Assembly (NCBI GenBank): GCA_964558415.1
Contig: CAZLDI010000004.1
Span: 62,001-126,000, forward strand
Direction of reading: 5' to 3'
Length of the DNA: 64,000 bases
Origin: CAZLDI01 sp964558415
Lineage (GTDB): Bacteria > Chloroflexota > Dehalococcoidia > SM23-28-2 > RBG-16-64-32
In this document: positions 31,558 to 41,453 of the stretch, one piece after another
How the letters are laid out: each line of letters opens with the position of its first letter
Numbering within the stretch: the stretch's first letter is position 1
Notes under the pieces: model-generated
Told to the model about the DNA's origin: nothing
Seen by the model: only the letters and a program-made list of their open reading frames with translations
Database searches by the model: none
Made by a program: the position numbers and the translations under genes

Positions 31558-32099
31558 AGGGCCACACGGTTCTTTCCACCGAAGATGTTCGCCGCGCCAT
31601 CCGCCGTATCGCCCATGAGATCGTGGAGCGCAATCACGGTGTGACAGAGATCGTGCTTGTCGGCATGCGGACTCGCGGCGTCCCCCTAGCCGGGAGATTA
31701 GCGGCAGCGATTCTCGAGTTCGAAGGCGAAGCTGTTCCGGTCGGAGCGCTCGACATCGGGCTGTATCGCGACGACATCGGCTCGATCGAACCAGCTCCCC
31801 GCCTCCAGCCGACGGATCTGCCCACCGATATTGATGGGAAGCAGATCGTTCTTGTCGATGACGTGCTCTACACCGGCCGTAGTATTCGCGCTGCGATGGA
31901 CGCCTTGACCGACTTCGGTAGACCCGCAAGCATCCAGCTGGCAGTGCTGGTCGACCGCGGCCACCGCGAGCTGCCCATCCGCGCTGACTACGTGGGCAAG
32001 AACATTCCGACATCACTCCATGAGGAGGTCCAGGTGCTCCTCGACGAAGTGGACGGCACCGACGAGGTCCGTATCACACGAACGGAGGGTGAGCAATGA
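31554..32099 (+). CDS. pyrR: PyrR bifunctional regulator / uracil phosphoribosyltransferase
   Basis: A 181-residue type I phosphoribosyltransferase. The PRPP loop is ILVDDVLYTGRS-like (VLVDDVLYTGRS, about 95-106), preceded by LYRDDIG and followed by QLAVLVDRGHRELPIRADY, all hallmarks of PyrR. It binds pyr mRNA with UMP and also has uracil phosphoribosyltransferase activity. From TTG 31554 the length equals that of Bacillus PyrR (181). An open frame reaches ATG 31416, but that ATG is inside the RNA hairpin, so I reject it; GTG 31509 is a weaker alternative. The stop overlaps pyrB by four bases. Confidence 0.9.
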   Translation: MKGHTVLSTEDVRRAIRRIAHEIVERNHGVTEIVLVGMRTRGVPLAGRLAAAILEFEGEAVPVGALDIGLYRDDIGSIEPAPRLQPTDLPTDIDGKQIVLVDDVLYTGRSIRAAMDALTDFGRPASIQLAVLVDRGHRELPIRADYVGKNIPTSLHEEVQVLLDEVDGTDEVRITRTEGEQ

Positions 32100-33097
32100 C
32101 CCAGGAGAAGACCGCACCTGCACCGGCTCTCGAGACGCAGACGCCCTGGACCCGCCGCCACCTCCTCGATGTGGACGACTTTACGCGGGATGAGATCGAA
32201 GCGGTAATGAAGACTACCGATGCGATGAAGGAGGTCCTTGGCCGCGACGTGCCTCGCGTGCCCGCGTTACGCGGAAAGACTATCGTTACGCTGTTCTACG
32301 AGGCAAGCACACGGACGCGCGCGTCCTTCGAATTGGCCGGCAAAGCGCTTGGCGCCGACGTGATAAACGTGGCCGCAGGCGGATCCAGCATCGAGAAGGG
32401 CGAGTCTCTGATCGACACCGTCCGCACCTTGCAGGCTGTGGGCGCAAACGTGCTGGTGGTGCGCCACGAATCGTCAGGCGCCCCCTATCTGGTCGCCAAC
32501 GAAGTTAGATCTAATGTGATCAACGCCGGCGACGGCTGGCACGCTCACCCCACCCAGGCGCTCCTTGACCTGTACACGATGCGGCACCATCTGGGCGATC
32601 TTCGCGGGCGGCGGGTAGTCATCGTCGGTGACATCGCGCACAGCCGCGTGGCTCGGTCCAACATCTGGGCGCTCGCGGCGGTGGGGGCACAAGTGGTGGT
32701 CTGCGGGCCGCCGACGCTGCTTCCCGCTGGCATGCGGGCGGGGGACAAGCACGGTGAAGAGCCCCTGGCAATACCCCCCGTCGAGGTAGAGACCGATCTG
32801 GATCGAGCGGTTGATGGAGCCGACGCAGTAATGGCGCTGCGCATCCAGAAAGAGCGGATGCAGAGCTGTCTACTTCCCAGCATTCGAGAGTACGCCACCT
32901 TGTATCAGGTGAACGAGGAGCGCATGAGCCGCGCTCGGCCAGGCGCACTGGTGATGCATCCTGGCCCAATGAACGAGGGCGTGGAGATATCACCCGGCCT
33001 CGCGAGTAGCCTTCAGTCTGTGATCGAGGAGCAGGTGTCGAACGGCGTCGCCGTCCGCATGGCGATTCTATATCTGCTGGCGAGGGGGCGAGCATGA
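32096..33097 (+). CDS. pyrB: Aspartate carbamoyltransferase catalytic chain
   Basis: A 333-residue transcarbamylase that joins carbamoyl phosphate to aspartate. The phosphate-binding STRTR is at 71-75, the flexible GGSSIEKGES loop is near 98, and the HPTQ motif (GWHAHPTQALLDL) is near 150. A 17-residue N-terminal extension precedes the usual start. No pyrI regulatory gene is nearby, as in Bacillus-type operons. It overlaps pyrR and pyrC by four bases on each side, so the three are co-translated. Confidence 0.95.
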   Translation: MTQEKTAPAPALETQTPWTRRHLLDVDDFTRDEIEAVMKTTDAMKEVLGRDVPRVPALRGKTIVTLFYEASTRTRASFELAGKALGADVINVAAGGSSIEKGESLIDTVRTLQAVGANVLVVRHESSGAPYLVANEVRSNVINAGDGWHAHPTQALLDLYTMRHHLGDLRGRRVVIVGDIAHSRVARSNIWALAAVGAQVVVCGPPTLLPAGMRAGDKHGEEPLAIPPVEVETDLDRAVDGADAVMALRIQKERMQSCLLPSIREYATLYQVNEERMSRARPGALVMHPGPMNEGVEISPGLASSLQSVIEEQVSNGVAVRMAILYLLARGRA

Positions 33098-34401
33098 CGT
33101 CACTCGCCATCCGCGGCGGGCGCGTCATCGACCCGGCCAACGGGGTCGACGCCGTCGCCGATGTGCTGCTAGGCAAGGGTCGTATCGTCGCCGTCGGCCC
33201 GGACGCGGGGAAGGACGCCACCGACGCAATTGACGCGCGGGGGCTGGTCGTCTCGCCTGGATTCGTTGATATCCACTGCCACCTGCGGGAACCAGGCTTC
33301 GAGCATAAGGAAACGATCGCCACCGGAACCCTGGCAGCTGCGCACGGCGGCTTTACGACTGTCTGCGCGATGCCGAACACCGAGCCGCCGATCGATTCTG
33401 CCGCCGGCGTTGAATTCGTCCTTCGCACCGCCGCAGCAGCTGCGAGCATTCGCGTGTTCCCGATCGCCTGCGTGACGAGGGGCAGGGAAGGCAAGGAGCT
33501 GGCCGACCTGGCCGAGCTAGCGGACGCCGGCGCGATCGCTTTCAGCGACGACGGTGCTCCCGTCTGGGACGCGCAGCTGATGCGGCGGGCGCTGGAGTAC
33601 GCATGGATTCGAAGGCTGCCACTCATCAATCACTGCGAAGACCGCTCGCTGTCCGATGGCGGAGTAATGCACGAAGGGTGGGTCTCAACCCGCCTGGGGC
33701 TGCGCGGCGTGCCCTCGTCCGCCGAAGAGGCAATGGTGGCGCGGGATGTCACGCTCGCGTCAGAGACGAGGGCGCGTGTACACATCGCGCACGTGAGCAC
33801 CGCCGGCTCGGTCGAAATCATCCGCCAGGCCAAGCGACGGGGTGTGACGGTGACGACGGAAGTGACTCCACACCACCTGACGCTGACGCACGAAGCCATC
33901 CTGACCGGCCCCGCTGAGACGCCCGGCGGCCTGGCTTACGATACGAACGCTAAGGTGAACCCACCGCTGCGAAGCGCCGACGACGCACAGGCATGTATCG
34001 ACGGCCTCATGGACGGGACGATCGATTGCATCGCCACGGATCATGCGCCACACGCCATACAGGACAAGTTGTGCGAGTTCGATGCTGCGGCGTTCGGCAT
34101 CAGCGGTCTTGAGACGGCGCTGGGGCTCTGCCTTTCACGGCTGGACATCGTGACCGTGATCGAGCGGTTTACTGCCGCACCGGTGCGGGCGCTGGGGCTC
34201 GACCGGCGGATCGATGGGCTGGGGACGCTGTCGATTGGAGCGCCGGCGGATGTGGCTGTGATCGATCCGGAGGCCGAGTGGATCGTGGAGCCGGACTTGT
34301 TCGCGAGCAAAGGGAAGAACACGCCGCTGGCGGGGCGGCGGCTTGAGGGCCGCGTCGTGGCAACGGTATGCGGCGGGCACCTGGTCTTCGATGGCCGCTA
34401 A
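33094..34401 (+). CDS. pyrC: Dihydroorotase
   Basis: A 435-residue class I dihydroorotase, the third step of pyrimidine synthesis. Metal residues include H61 and H63 (DIHCHLREPG), a later His in NHCEDRSL, VHIAHVST with another metal His, and the catalytic Asp in CIATDHAPH. The lysine-bridge position typical of the subtilisin-like amidohydrolases is not resolved by eye. It overlaps pyrB by four bases and carA by eleven. Confidence 0.93.
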   Translation: MTSLAIRGGRVIDPANGVDAVADVLLGKGRIVAVGPDAGKDATDAIDARGLVVSPGFVDIHCHLREPGFEHKETIATGTLAAAHGGFTTVCAMPNTEPPIDSAAGVEFVLRTAAAAASIRVFPIACVTRGREGKELADLAELADAGAIAFSDDGAPVWDAQLMRRALEYAWIRRLPLINHCEDRSLSDGGVMHEGWVSTRLGLRGVPSSAEEAMVARDVTLASETRARVHIAHVSTAGSVEIIRQAKRRGVTVTTEVTPHHLTLTHEAILTGPAETPGGLAYDTNAKVNPPLRSADDAQACIDGLMDGTIDCIATDHAPHAIQDKLCEFDAAAFGISGLETALGLCLSRLDIVTVIERFTAAPVRALGLDRRIDGLGTLSIGAPADVAVIDPEAEWIVEPDLFASKGKNTPLAGRRLEGRVVATVCGGHLVFDGR

Positions 34402-35497
34402 GACTCTACTCGTTCTCGAAGACGGTGCCGTGTTCGCCGGCCAGCAACTCGGCTCGCCGGTGCGCGGGCAGGGCGAGGTCGTGTTTTCCACCGCAATGAC
34501 GGGCTACCAGGAGATGCTGACGGACCCGTCATTCGCCGGGCAAGTGCTGGTGCTGACCTATCCGCTCGCCGGCAACTACGGGATCAACGGCGACAACGTC
34601 GAGTCGAAACGGATTCAAGTGCGTGGGCTGGTGGTGCATGAGAGCTGCTCGCTGCCCTCTCACTGGCGGTCCGAGATGACGCTGGACGCCTATCTGGCCT
34701 CGGAGGGCGTCCCGGGAATCTGCGGCATCGACACCCGCGCACTGACGCGCCGCCTGCGAAGCGCGGGCGTGATGATGGGCACGATCACGAGCAACGAAAC
34801 GGCGCAAGAGGCGCTGGCCCGCTTAGGATCCGCCCAGCGCTACGGCGACTCCGACCTGGTAGACGGGGTCACCACCGATAAGCAGTACGATTGGGTGGAG
34901 CCCCTGGAGCAGCTCGTCCACATTGCGGTGATCGACAGTGGCGTGAAGTACAACATCCTCCGCCTGCTGCAGAAACGTGGCTGCCGGGTGACTGCGCTGC
35001 CCTCGCATGCGTCGGCGGAGGACATTATGTCGCTAAGCCCTGATGGGGTCTTGTTCTCGCCCGGGCCCGGAGACCCCGCGTTCCTGGATTACCAGGTGAG
35101 GACGATCAAGTCACTCATCGGTAAGATGCCCATACTTGGCATCTGTCTCGGCCACCAGGTGTTGGGCCGGGCGTTCGGCGCCGGTACGTTCAAGTTGAAG
35201 TTTGGGCACCGCGGCGCGAACCATCCGGTGAAGGACCTTGAGACTGGACGAGTGCACATCACCGCGCAGAACCACGGATACGCCCTTGACCCCCAGGGCC
35301 TATCGGTGGACGTCGAGGTATCGCAGGTGCACTTGAATGACGGCACCTGCGAGGGGCTACGGCACCGCAAGGAGGCGGTGATCTCAATCCAGTACCACTC
35401 GGAGGCGTCGCCAGGGCCGCTCGACAACGTGTACGTGTTCGACCGCTTCCTGGAGATGATCGAGGCCTACGCACCCGGAAGGAGGGCAGCCCAGTGA
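34391..35497 (+). CDS. carA: Carbamoyl-phosphate synthase small (glutaminase) subunit
   Basis: A 368-residue glutamine amidotransferase. The N-domain has FSTAMTGYQEMLTDPSF; the class I GATase part has SPGPGDP, the nucleophile cysteine in GICLGHQVLG, and the His/Glu pair in QYHSEASPGP. It releases ammonia from glutamine and channels it to CarB. The ATG at 34391 overlaps pyrC by 11 bases. The expected carB does not follow directly; a GNAT gene intervenes. Confidence 0.95.
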   Translation: MAAKTLLVLEDGAVFAGQQLGSPVRGQGEVVFSTAMTGYQEMLTDPSFAGQVLVLTYPLAGNYGINGDNVESKRIQVRGLVVHESCSLPSHWRSEMTLDAYLASEGVPGICGIDTRALTRRLRSAGVMMGTITSNETAQEALARLGSAQRYGDSDLVDGVTTDKQYDWVEPLEQLVHIAVIDSGVKYNILRLLQKRGCRVTALPSHASAEDIMSLSPDGVLFSPGPGDPAFLDYQVRTIKSLIGKMPILGICLGHQVLGRAFGAGTFKLKFGHRGANHPVKDLETGRVHITAQNHGYALDPQGLSVDVEVSQVHLNDGTCEGLRHRKEAVISIQYHSEASPGPLDNVYVFDRFLEMIEAYAPGRRAAQ

Positions 35498-35946
35498 GCG
35501 AGACGGTGTTCCGACAGGCAACAACCGGTGATGCGGAAACCGTGCTGGCCATCGGCGGCCGCCTGTGGGACGAAATGGGCGAGCAGAGCGGATTCACTCA
35601 ACGCCCCACCAAAGAGGGCCTCAGCCGGCTGCTGTCCGGCGAGGGAGGTGGCGCCGCGTTCGTGTGCGAGGTTGGTGGCGCTGTATGCGGCTTCTCGCTT
35701 CTGGTCCCGGAGGTGCAGGAGCCGGGTGTCGCGGCAATGGGCGTCTGGCTGCTCCCAGAAGCGCGCGGGGGCGGCACGGGGCGCGAACTGGCGCTGATGG
35801 CGACAGAACACGCCCGCTCCGGGGGCTTTCACAAGCTGCGCGGAATTATCCCGAAGGGCAACGAGCCGGCGCTCAGCTTCTTCAGCGAAATCGCTTCGCT
35901 GGCGCAGATGGTGGGCCAGGGGATGGAGTACGAGCTGCCGCTGTGA
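35494..35946 (+). CDS. GNAT N-acetyltransferase inserted between carA and carB
   Basis: A 150-residue GNAT domain. The acetyl-CoA loop is GVWLLPEARGGGTGRELALM (about 86-105, with R/GxGxG/A form) after a beta strand VCEVGGAVCGFSLL. The start GTG overlaps the carA stop by four bases, and carB follows closely, so it is translated within the pyr operon. Its substrate is unknown; a small amine or a protein N-terminus are both possible. Position between two subunits of one enzyme suggests either chance insertion or acetylation that affects the enzyme. Confidence 0.85.
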   Translation: MSETVFRQATTGDAETVLAIGGRLWDEMGEQSGFTQRPTKEGLSRLLSGEGGGAAFVCEVGGAVCGFSLLVPEVQEPGVAAMGVWLLPEARGGGTGRELALMATEHARSGGFHKLRGIIPKGNEPALSFFSEIASLAQMVGQGMEYELPL

Positions 35947-36009
35947 TTGATTGGCTATCCTCGCGGCTTCGTGGAACAAAGTTTGAACTCCGAGCGGCCC
36001 CGTGGACGC

Positions 36010-39000
36010 ATGACCGCTAAGCCCTCCCGCGTCCTCATCATCGGCTCGGGCCCCATCGTTATTGGCCAAGCCGCCGAGTTCGACTATTCCGGATCTCAGG
36101 CGTGCCGGTCGCTGCGCGAGGAGGGGGTGCACACCGTTTTGGTGAACTCCAACCCGGCAACGATCATGACGGACGAGGGGATCGCAGACACGATCTACAT
36201 CGAGCCGCTTACCGTTGACGTCATCTCGCGCATCATCGAGCGCGAGCGGCCGGACGGGTTGCTGCCAACACTCGGTGGGCAGACAGGCCTGAACCTCGCG
36301 GTCGCGCTGGTGGAGGCTGGGGTGCTGGAGCGCTTCGGCGTCCGCATGCTGGGCACGCCAATAGAAACGATCCGCGCGGCAGAGGACCGGGAGCTATTCA
36401 AGAAGCTACTACTGGAGATCGGCGAGCCGGTGCCTGAGAGCGAGATAGTGACTAGCGTCGACGAGGCCGGTAAGGTCGTGCGTGGCGTCGGCCTGCCGGT
36501 CGTGATCCGGCCGGCGTACACGCTGGGCGGGACCGGCGGCGGTATCGCGCATGCATTCGACGAGCTTGAACACGTCGTTCGCAGCGGGCTGGCCGCATCG
36601 CCCATCCACCAGGTGCTAGTCGAGCGCTATCTGGCCGGCTGGAAGGAGATCGAGTACGAAGTGATGCGGGATGGTGCGGATAACTGCATCACCGTCTGCA
36701 ACATGGAAAACCTCGACCCGATGGGGGTCCACACCGGAGACAGCATCGTCATCGCGCCCAGTCAGACGCTCTCCGACAAGGAGTACCAGATGCTGCGCTC
36801 GGCGTCGCTCAAGATTATCCGGGCGCTTGGCATCGAGGGCGGGTGCAACGTCCAGTACGCGCTCGCTCCGCGCCGCGAGATCGCGGAATGGTCGCCCGAC
36901 GCCGACGGTAGGCCTCCGTACTACGTGATTGAGGTCAATCCCCGCGTCTCTCGTAGCTCCGCCCTGGCCTCGAAGGCCACGGGGTACCCGATCGCGCGAG
37001 TGGCAGCAAAGATCGCCGCGGGCAAGACGTTGGACCAGATCCCGAACCGCATCACGGGCAAGACAACGGCAGCGTTTGAGCCGGCCCTCGACTATGTCGT
37101 GGTCAAGATACCGCGCTGGCCATTCGATAAGTTCCCGCTGGGCGAGCGCCGCATCGGCACCCAGATGAAGGCCACCGGCGAGGTAATGGCGATCGACCGC
37201 ACGTTCGAGGCTGCGTTGGGGAAGGCGGTGCGCTCGCTGGAGTTCAGCGGGCGGTCGCTCCTCTGGGAGGACTCCGCCTGGCGCGACATCGACCCACGCG
37301 ACTACGTTTCGATACCTACGGACGAGCGGCTGTGGGCAGTCTTTGCTGCGATGCGTCGCGGGGTAACGACTGAAGAGTTGGCGAAGCTCTCGGGCATCGA
37401 TCACTGGTTCCTGGAGAAGATGCAGGGGATGGTCGAGATGGAGCGACGTTTGCTCGCCGAGACGCTGACGCCCGACCTGCTGCGAGGTGCGAAGAGAGCA
37501 GGGTTTTCGGATAGCGTGATCGGGACACTAGCGGACCGCCTGCCGGAGCAAGTCCGCCAGTTAAGGCAAGAATGGGGCGTTCGGCCGGTCTACAAAATGG
37601 TGGACACCTGCGCGGCCGAGTTCGAAGCGGCAACTCCGTATTTCTACAGCACATACGAAGGGGAGAACGAGGCGCCTGCGTTGACGGGCGAGAAGGCGCT
37701 GGTGATCGGCAGCGGCCCGATCCGCATCGGACAGGGCATAGAGTTCGATTACTCGGCCGTCCACGCCGCCTGGGCGCTCCAGGAAGCGGGCGTCGCCGCG
37801 ATAATGGTGAACTCCAACCCAGAGACCGTGTCCACCGATTTTGACACAAGCGATCGCCTGTATTTCGAGCCTCTGGATGAAGAGAGCGTCCGCGACCTCC
37901 TGGAGAACGAGGCGAGCAACGGCCACCAGCCATCTTCGATCGTACAGTTCGGCGGACAGACCGCGATTAACCTCGCGACTCCACTCAGCCACGCGAACCA
38001 CCGGATCCTGGGGTCGAGCGCCGAAGCGATCGACACCGCGGAAGACAGAGGACGGTTCGAGGAGTTGCTTCAGGGCCTGGGGATCCCTCAGCCGCCGGGC
38101 GCGGCAGTAACGACGGTTGAAGAGGCGCTCTCTACCGCGGAGCTCATTGGTTACCCCGTGCTGGTGCGCCCCAGCTACGTACTGGGCGGGCGCGCGATGG
38201 AGATCGTGCAGAACGCGCGCGATCTGATCCGCTACGTGGGCGAGGCAGCGAAGATCGCGGCCGGGAAGCCGGTTCTGATCGACAAATATCTCGAAGGCAT
38301 TGAGGCAGAAGTCGATGGAATCTGCGACGGTGAGGAGACCCTCATCCCCGGCATCATGCAGCACGTGGAGCGGGCAGGCGTCCACTCTGGCGACTCGGTC
38401 GCCGTCTACCCCGCGATCGGTCTAACGACTTTCGAGATTGAGGCGATGGTCGACTACACGCAGCGGATGGGCACCGCGCTGGGTGTACGTGGGCTGATGA
38501 ACGTACAGTACGTTATCATGCGCCCCGGCAGTCGCAGCGAAGATTCAACTTCCGGTGTCTACGTGCTGGAGGTGAATCCGCGGGCGAGCCGGACGGTACC
38601 GTTCATCTCGAAGGTCACCGGCGTGCCGATGGTGCAGCTCGCGATCAGGGTCATGTTGGGCGAAAGCCTGAGCACACAGGGCTACGCCAGCGGTCTGTGG
38701 CCCAAGCAGAGCCTGGTAGCGGTCAAGGCGCCGGTGTTCTCGATGTCCAAGCTCACGGGGGTCGACACCTACCTGGGGCCAGAGATGAAGTCCACCGGCG
38801 AGGTCATGGGCGTCGACCACACGTTCGAGGCGGCGCTCGCGAAGGCGCTGATCGCCGCGGATATGGCTCTGCCGCGCAACGGCGCCATCCTGTTGAGTCT
38901 GGCGGACCGCTCCAAGCCGGATGCCTTCTCGCTCGTGCGCGACGTTCACGCCGCCGGATACAAGATCTACGCAACCGAAGGCACAGCGGCGATGGTGCGT

Positions 39001-39300
39001 GCGATGGGCCTCCCCGTTGAACGGATACCGAAGCGGATCGAGCAGGGTCACCCCAACGTGATTGACGTGATCCATGAGGGACTCGTGGACGCGGTCGTGA
39101 ACACTCCAGAGGGTAGATTCGTGGAGACCCTCCGCGACGGGTTCGACATCCGTCGCGCTGCGGCGGAACGGCGCGTCCCTTGTTTCACTTCGATCGACAC
39201 TGCCGCCGCCGCCGTGTCAGCGCTCCTCAGAGGTGATCCAGAATTCACGGTGCAACCGCTTCGAGAGTACCTGCACCCCGGAGCTCCCGGCGCGGAATGA
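36010..39300 (+). CDS. carB: Carbamoyl-phosphate synthase large subunit
   Basis: A 1096-residue protein with two ATP-grasp halves. N-half: LIIGSGPIVIGQAAEFDYSG and RPAYTLGGTGGG; C-half: LVIGSGPIRIGQGIEFDYS and VRPSYVLGGRAMEIV. A C-terminal MGS-like allosteric domain follows (SLADRSKPDAFSLVRD to the end), where UMP or ornithine would bind. It forms carbamoyl phosphate from bicarbonate, ammonia and 2 ATP. I start at ATG 36010 by comparison with the family; TTG 35947 directly after the GNAT stop would add 21 residues. The stop overlaps pyrK by four bases (ATGA). Confidence 0.95.
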   Translation: MTAKPSRVLIIGSGPIVIGQAAEFDYSGSQACRSLREEGVHTVLVNSNPATIMTDEGIADTIYIEPLTVDVISRIIERERPDGLLPTLGGQTGLNLAVALVEAGVLERFGVRMLGTPIETIRAAEDRELFKKLLLEIGEPVPESEIVTSVDEAGKVVRGVGLPVVIRPAYTLGGTGGGIAHAFDELEHVVRSGLAASPIHQVLVERYLAGWKEIEYEVMRDGADNCITVCNMENLDPMGVHTGDSIVIAPSQTLSDKEYQMLRSASLKIIRALGIEGGCNVQYALAPRREIAEWSPDADGRPPYYVIEVNPRVSRSSALASKATGYPIARVAAKIAAGKTLDQIPNRITGKTTAAFEPALDYVVVKIPRWPFDKFPLGERRIGTQMKATGEVMAIDRTFEAALGKAVRSLEFSGRSLLWEDSAWRDIDPRDYVSIPTDERLWAVFAAMRRGVTTEELAKLSGIDHWFLEKMQGMVEMERRLLAETLTPDLLRGAKRAGFSDSVIGTLADRLPEQVRQLRQEWGVRPVYKMVDTCAAEFEAATPYFYSTYEGENEAPALTGEKALVIGSGPIRIGQGIEFDYSAVHAAWALQEAGVAAIMVNSNPETVSTDFDTSDRLYFEPLDEESVRDLLENEASNGHQPSSIVQFGGQTAINLATPLSHANHRILGSSAEAIDTAEDRGRFEELLQGLGIPQPPGAAVTTVEEALSTAELIGYPVLVRPSYVLGGRAMEIVQNARDLIRYVGEAAKIAAGKPVLIDKYLEGIEAEVDGICDGEETLIPGIMQHVERAGVHSGDSVAVYPAIGLTTFEIEAMVDYTQRMGTALGVRGLMNVQYVIMRPGSRSEDSTSGVYVLEVNPRASRTVPFISKVTGVPMVQLAIRVMLGESLSTQGYASGLWPKQSLVAVKAPVFSMSKLTGVDTYLGPEMKSTGEVMGVDHTFEAALAKALIAADMALPRNGAILLSLADRSKPDAFSLVRDVHAAGYKIYATEGTAAMVRAMGLPVERIPKRIEQGHPNVIDVIHEGLVDAVVNTPEGRFVETLRDGFDIRRAAAERRVPCFTSIDTAAAAVSALLRGDPEFTVQPLREYLHPGAPGAE

Positions 39301-40070
39301 AACTCGAATCGGCGCTGGTCACCTCCCAGGAACAGGTGTACGAGAACACGTATCTGATGTGGCTATCCTGTCCGCCTTTGGCTAAGGGCGCAACGCCTGG
39401 ACGCTTTCTGATGATCCGTACGTCGCACGGCAACGACCCGCTGCTCCCGCGGCCGATGAGCTTCCACCGCTTTCGCGAGCAGAATGGCGAACGCCAGTTC
39501 GCTATCCTGTACGATGTTCGGGGTCGCGGCACGGCGTGGCTGTCCGTCCGGAGGGCCGGGGACCGACTGTCGCTATTCGGCCCGTTGGGCAAGGGCTACA
39601 GCGTAAACCCTCGGTCTCAAAATCTGTTACTCGTGGGCGGAGGACTCGGTGTAGCCGCGCTCATATCAGTGGCGGACCAGGCGATCCAGCAGGGAAAATC
39701 GATCATGCTGCTCCAGGGCGCCCGGTCATCCGCGAACCTCTATCCCGCGGACATGCTACACGCTGAGGTGGAAGCGCTATCCACAACTGAGGACGGGTCG
39801 GCAGGGCATTCGGGTTATGTCACGGAGCTCCTGGCAGAGCACCTGCCATGGGCCGATCAGGTGTTTGCCTGCGGACCCACCGCGATGTTCGGCTCCATGA
39901 TGCAAGTCGTCAGGAAGGCCGGTAGCCGGAAGCCGGTGCAGGCCCTGCTTGAAGAACGGATGGGCTGTGGCACGGGCGTCTGCTACGGGTGCGCCGTGTT
40001 CACACGCAAGGGTGTGCGGCTCGTCTGCAGGGACGGTCCGCGCTTCGAACTGCGAGAGGTGTTCGGGTAG
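39297..40070 (+). CDS. pyrK: Dihydroorotate dehydrogenase electron-transfer subunit
   Basis: A 257-residue PyrK. An FAD-binding barrel with RPMSFHRF is followed by the NAD loop LLVGGGLGVAALI (about 110-122) and a C-terminal [2Fe-2S] site with cysteines in GCGTGVCYGCAVF plus VCRDGP. It moves electrons from PyrD to NAD+ in class 1B dihydroorotate dehydrogenases. The partner pyrD is not next to it but 1.9 kb downstream beyond mrp and a zinc-ribbon gene. It overlaps carB by four bases and closes this operon. Confidence 0.9.
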   Translation: MKLESALVTSQEQVYENTYLMWLSCPPLAKGATPGRFLMIRTSHGNDPLLPRPMSFHRFREQNGERQFAILYDVRGRGTAWLSVRRAGDRLSLFGPLGKGYSVNPRSQNLLLVGGGLGVAALISVADQAIQQGKSIMLLQGARSSANLYPADMLHAEVEALSTTEDGSAGHSGYVTELLAEHLPWADQVFACGPTAMFGSMMQVVRKAGSRKPVQALLEERMGCGTGVCYGCAVFTRKGVRLVCRDGPRFELREVFG

Positions 40071-40164
40071 GCTGGTCAGGACGGGCGGGCCCCATAGAAT
40101 TGAATGAGCGCCCCCAAAGGGCGATCATGGGAAGCGGGCAGATTTTCAGTCGTTGTAGCCAGCG

Positions 40165-41262
40165 TTAGGCGGGTGCGACGCTCTCGGCGAAGAAGTGCTG
40201 AACGCTGGTCTTGGCGGCTACTTTCTGCGCGATGGCGACGAACGCCTGCGAGACCGCTGAGTCCGGCGCGGCCTCAACGATTGGCAGACCAATGTCGGCT
40301 GCGGCGCGTATGTCGGAATGAAGCGGGATTTCACCCAGGAAATCGATGCCCAGCTCCTCCGCAAGCTGAGCCGTCCCGCCATGTCCGAACACGTCTGTGC
40401 GGTCGCCACAATGAGGGCAGATGAAGTAGCTCATGTTTTCGATGACCCCGAAGACCGGCACGGAAAGCTTCTCGAACATGGTGACGGCTTTCATGGCGTC
40501 CTCAAGAGACACCGCGTTCGGCGCGGTAACGATCACCGCTCCGGCGATCGGCGCTTCCTGTGCGGCACTCATTGACGCGTCGCTGGTACCAGGCGGAAGG
40601 TCCACGATCAGGTAGTCCAGTTCCCCGTCCGCGCCCCAGGGAATGTCGTGCATCAGCTGGCGCACGCCACTCCCGATCATCGGGCCGCGCCAGATCACGG
40701 GTAAACCCTTCCTGAGGACAAAGCCTAGCGACGCGGCCGAGATTCCATACTGCTGAACAATGCCAAGGCCAGAGTCAGCCTGAAAGCCGGAGGGCAGGCC
40801 CAGCATCGTGGGGATGTTCGGCCCGGTCAGATCGGCATCCAGGAGACCGACGCGCGCCCCGAAGTGCTTCAGCGCCAGAGCAAGGTTGACGGCGACGGTG
40901 GACTTTCCCACACCACCTTTGTTCGATGCAACCGCGATGATGTTCGAGACGCCCTCTATAACCTTCGGGCCTCTCCCAATTCCCGTTGAGCGCACGACCG
41001 CGTCCATGGTCACTTCCGCGTGGTCTATTCCCGGCAGCGCCAGCAACAACTCAGTCGCCTGTTGCTGCATCGTCTCCCGCACGGGGCAGGCCGGCGTAGT
41101 CAGGACGATCCGCACTGACACGTTACCTCCACAGACGTTAATGTCGTCTGTGGGCACGAAGCCAAGCGAGACGATGTCTTTGTGCAGGTCGGGATCCTGG
41201 ATTTGACGCAGCGCGGTGAGAATTGCGTCCTTGCTGACCTCGCCGTTGGCTTGATCAGGCAT
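40165..41262 (-). CDS. Mrp/ApbC iron-sulphur cluster carrier ATPase
   Basis: A 365-residue protein with an N-terminal MIP18/DUF59 domain (1-90), where a cysteine sits in LTTPACP, and a P-loop domain with deviant Walker A NKGGVGKST (114-122), a DLPPGTSD switch, and the CPHC cluster-binding pair in YFICPHCGDRT (about 284). Mrp proteins carry [4Fe-4S] clusters to apo-enzymes. The gene is on the opposite strand to the pyr genes and probably unrelated in control. Its products would serve the many Fe-S proteins in this window. Confidence 0.92.
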   Translation of the reverse strand: MPDQANGEVSKDAILTALRQIQDPDLHKDIVSLGFVPTDDINVCGGNVSVRIVLTTPACPVRETMQQQATELLLALPGIDHAEVTMDAVVRSTGIGRGPKVIEGVSNIIAVASNKGGVGKSTVAVNLALALKHFGARVGLLDADLTGPNIPTMLGLPSGFQADSGLGIVQQYGISAASLGFVLRKGLPVIWRGPMIGSGVRQLMHDIPWGADGELDYLIVDLPPGTSDASMSAAQEAPIAGAVIVTAPNAVSLEDAMKAVTMFEKLSVPVFGVIENMSYFICPHCGDRTDVFGHGGTAQLAEELGIDFLGEIPLHSDIRAAADIGLPIVEAAPDSAVSQAFVAIAQKVAAKTSVQHFFAESVAPA

Positions 41263-41453
41263 GATTGTCCTTTCGCATAAAGCTAATCCGCATCATGAAG
41301 CGGCTAGCTGCCTCCGACGCACCTGAGGTGGGCGATAAATTGCTCTCCAGTTGGCTGCATGCGGAAACTTTTCGGGGCAAGAGCCGTTAATAAAGTATAC
41401 GACAAGGGAATTTGCAGAGAAAGACTATTTAGAAAGTAAATAAGGTCTAAATC

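Noticed and set aside
32619..33629. 336-residue minus-strand ORF over pyrB and pyrC
   Set aside because: It is the mirror of two highly conserved genes; its Ser/Arg/Pro-rich sequence is typical of a shadow frame in GC-rich DNA.
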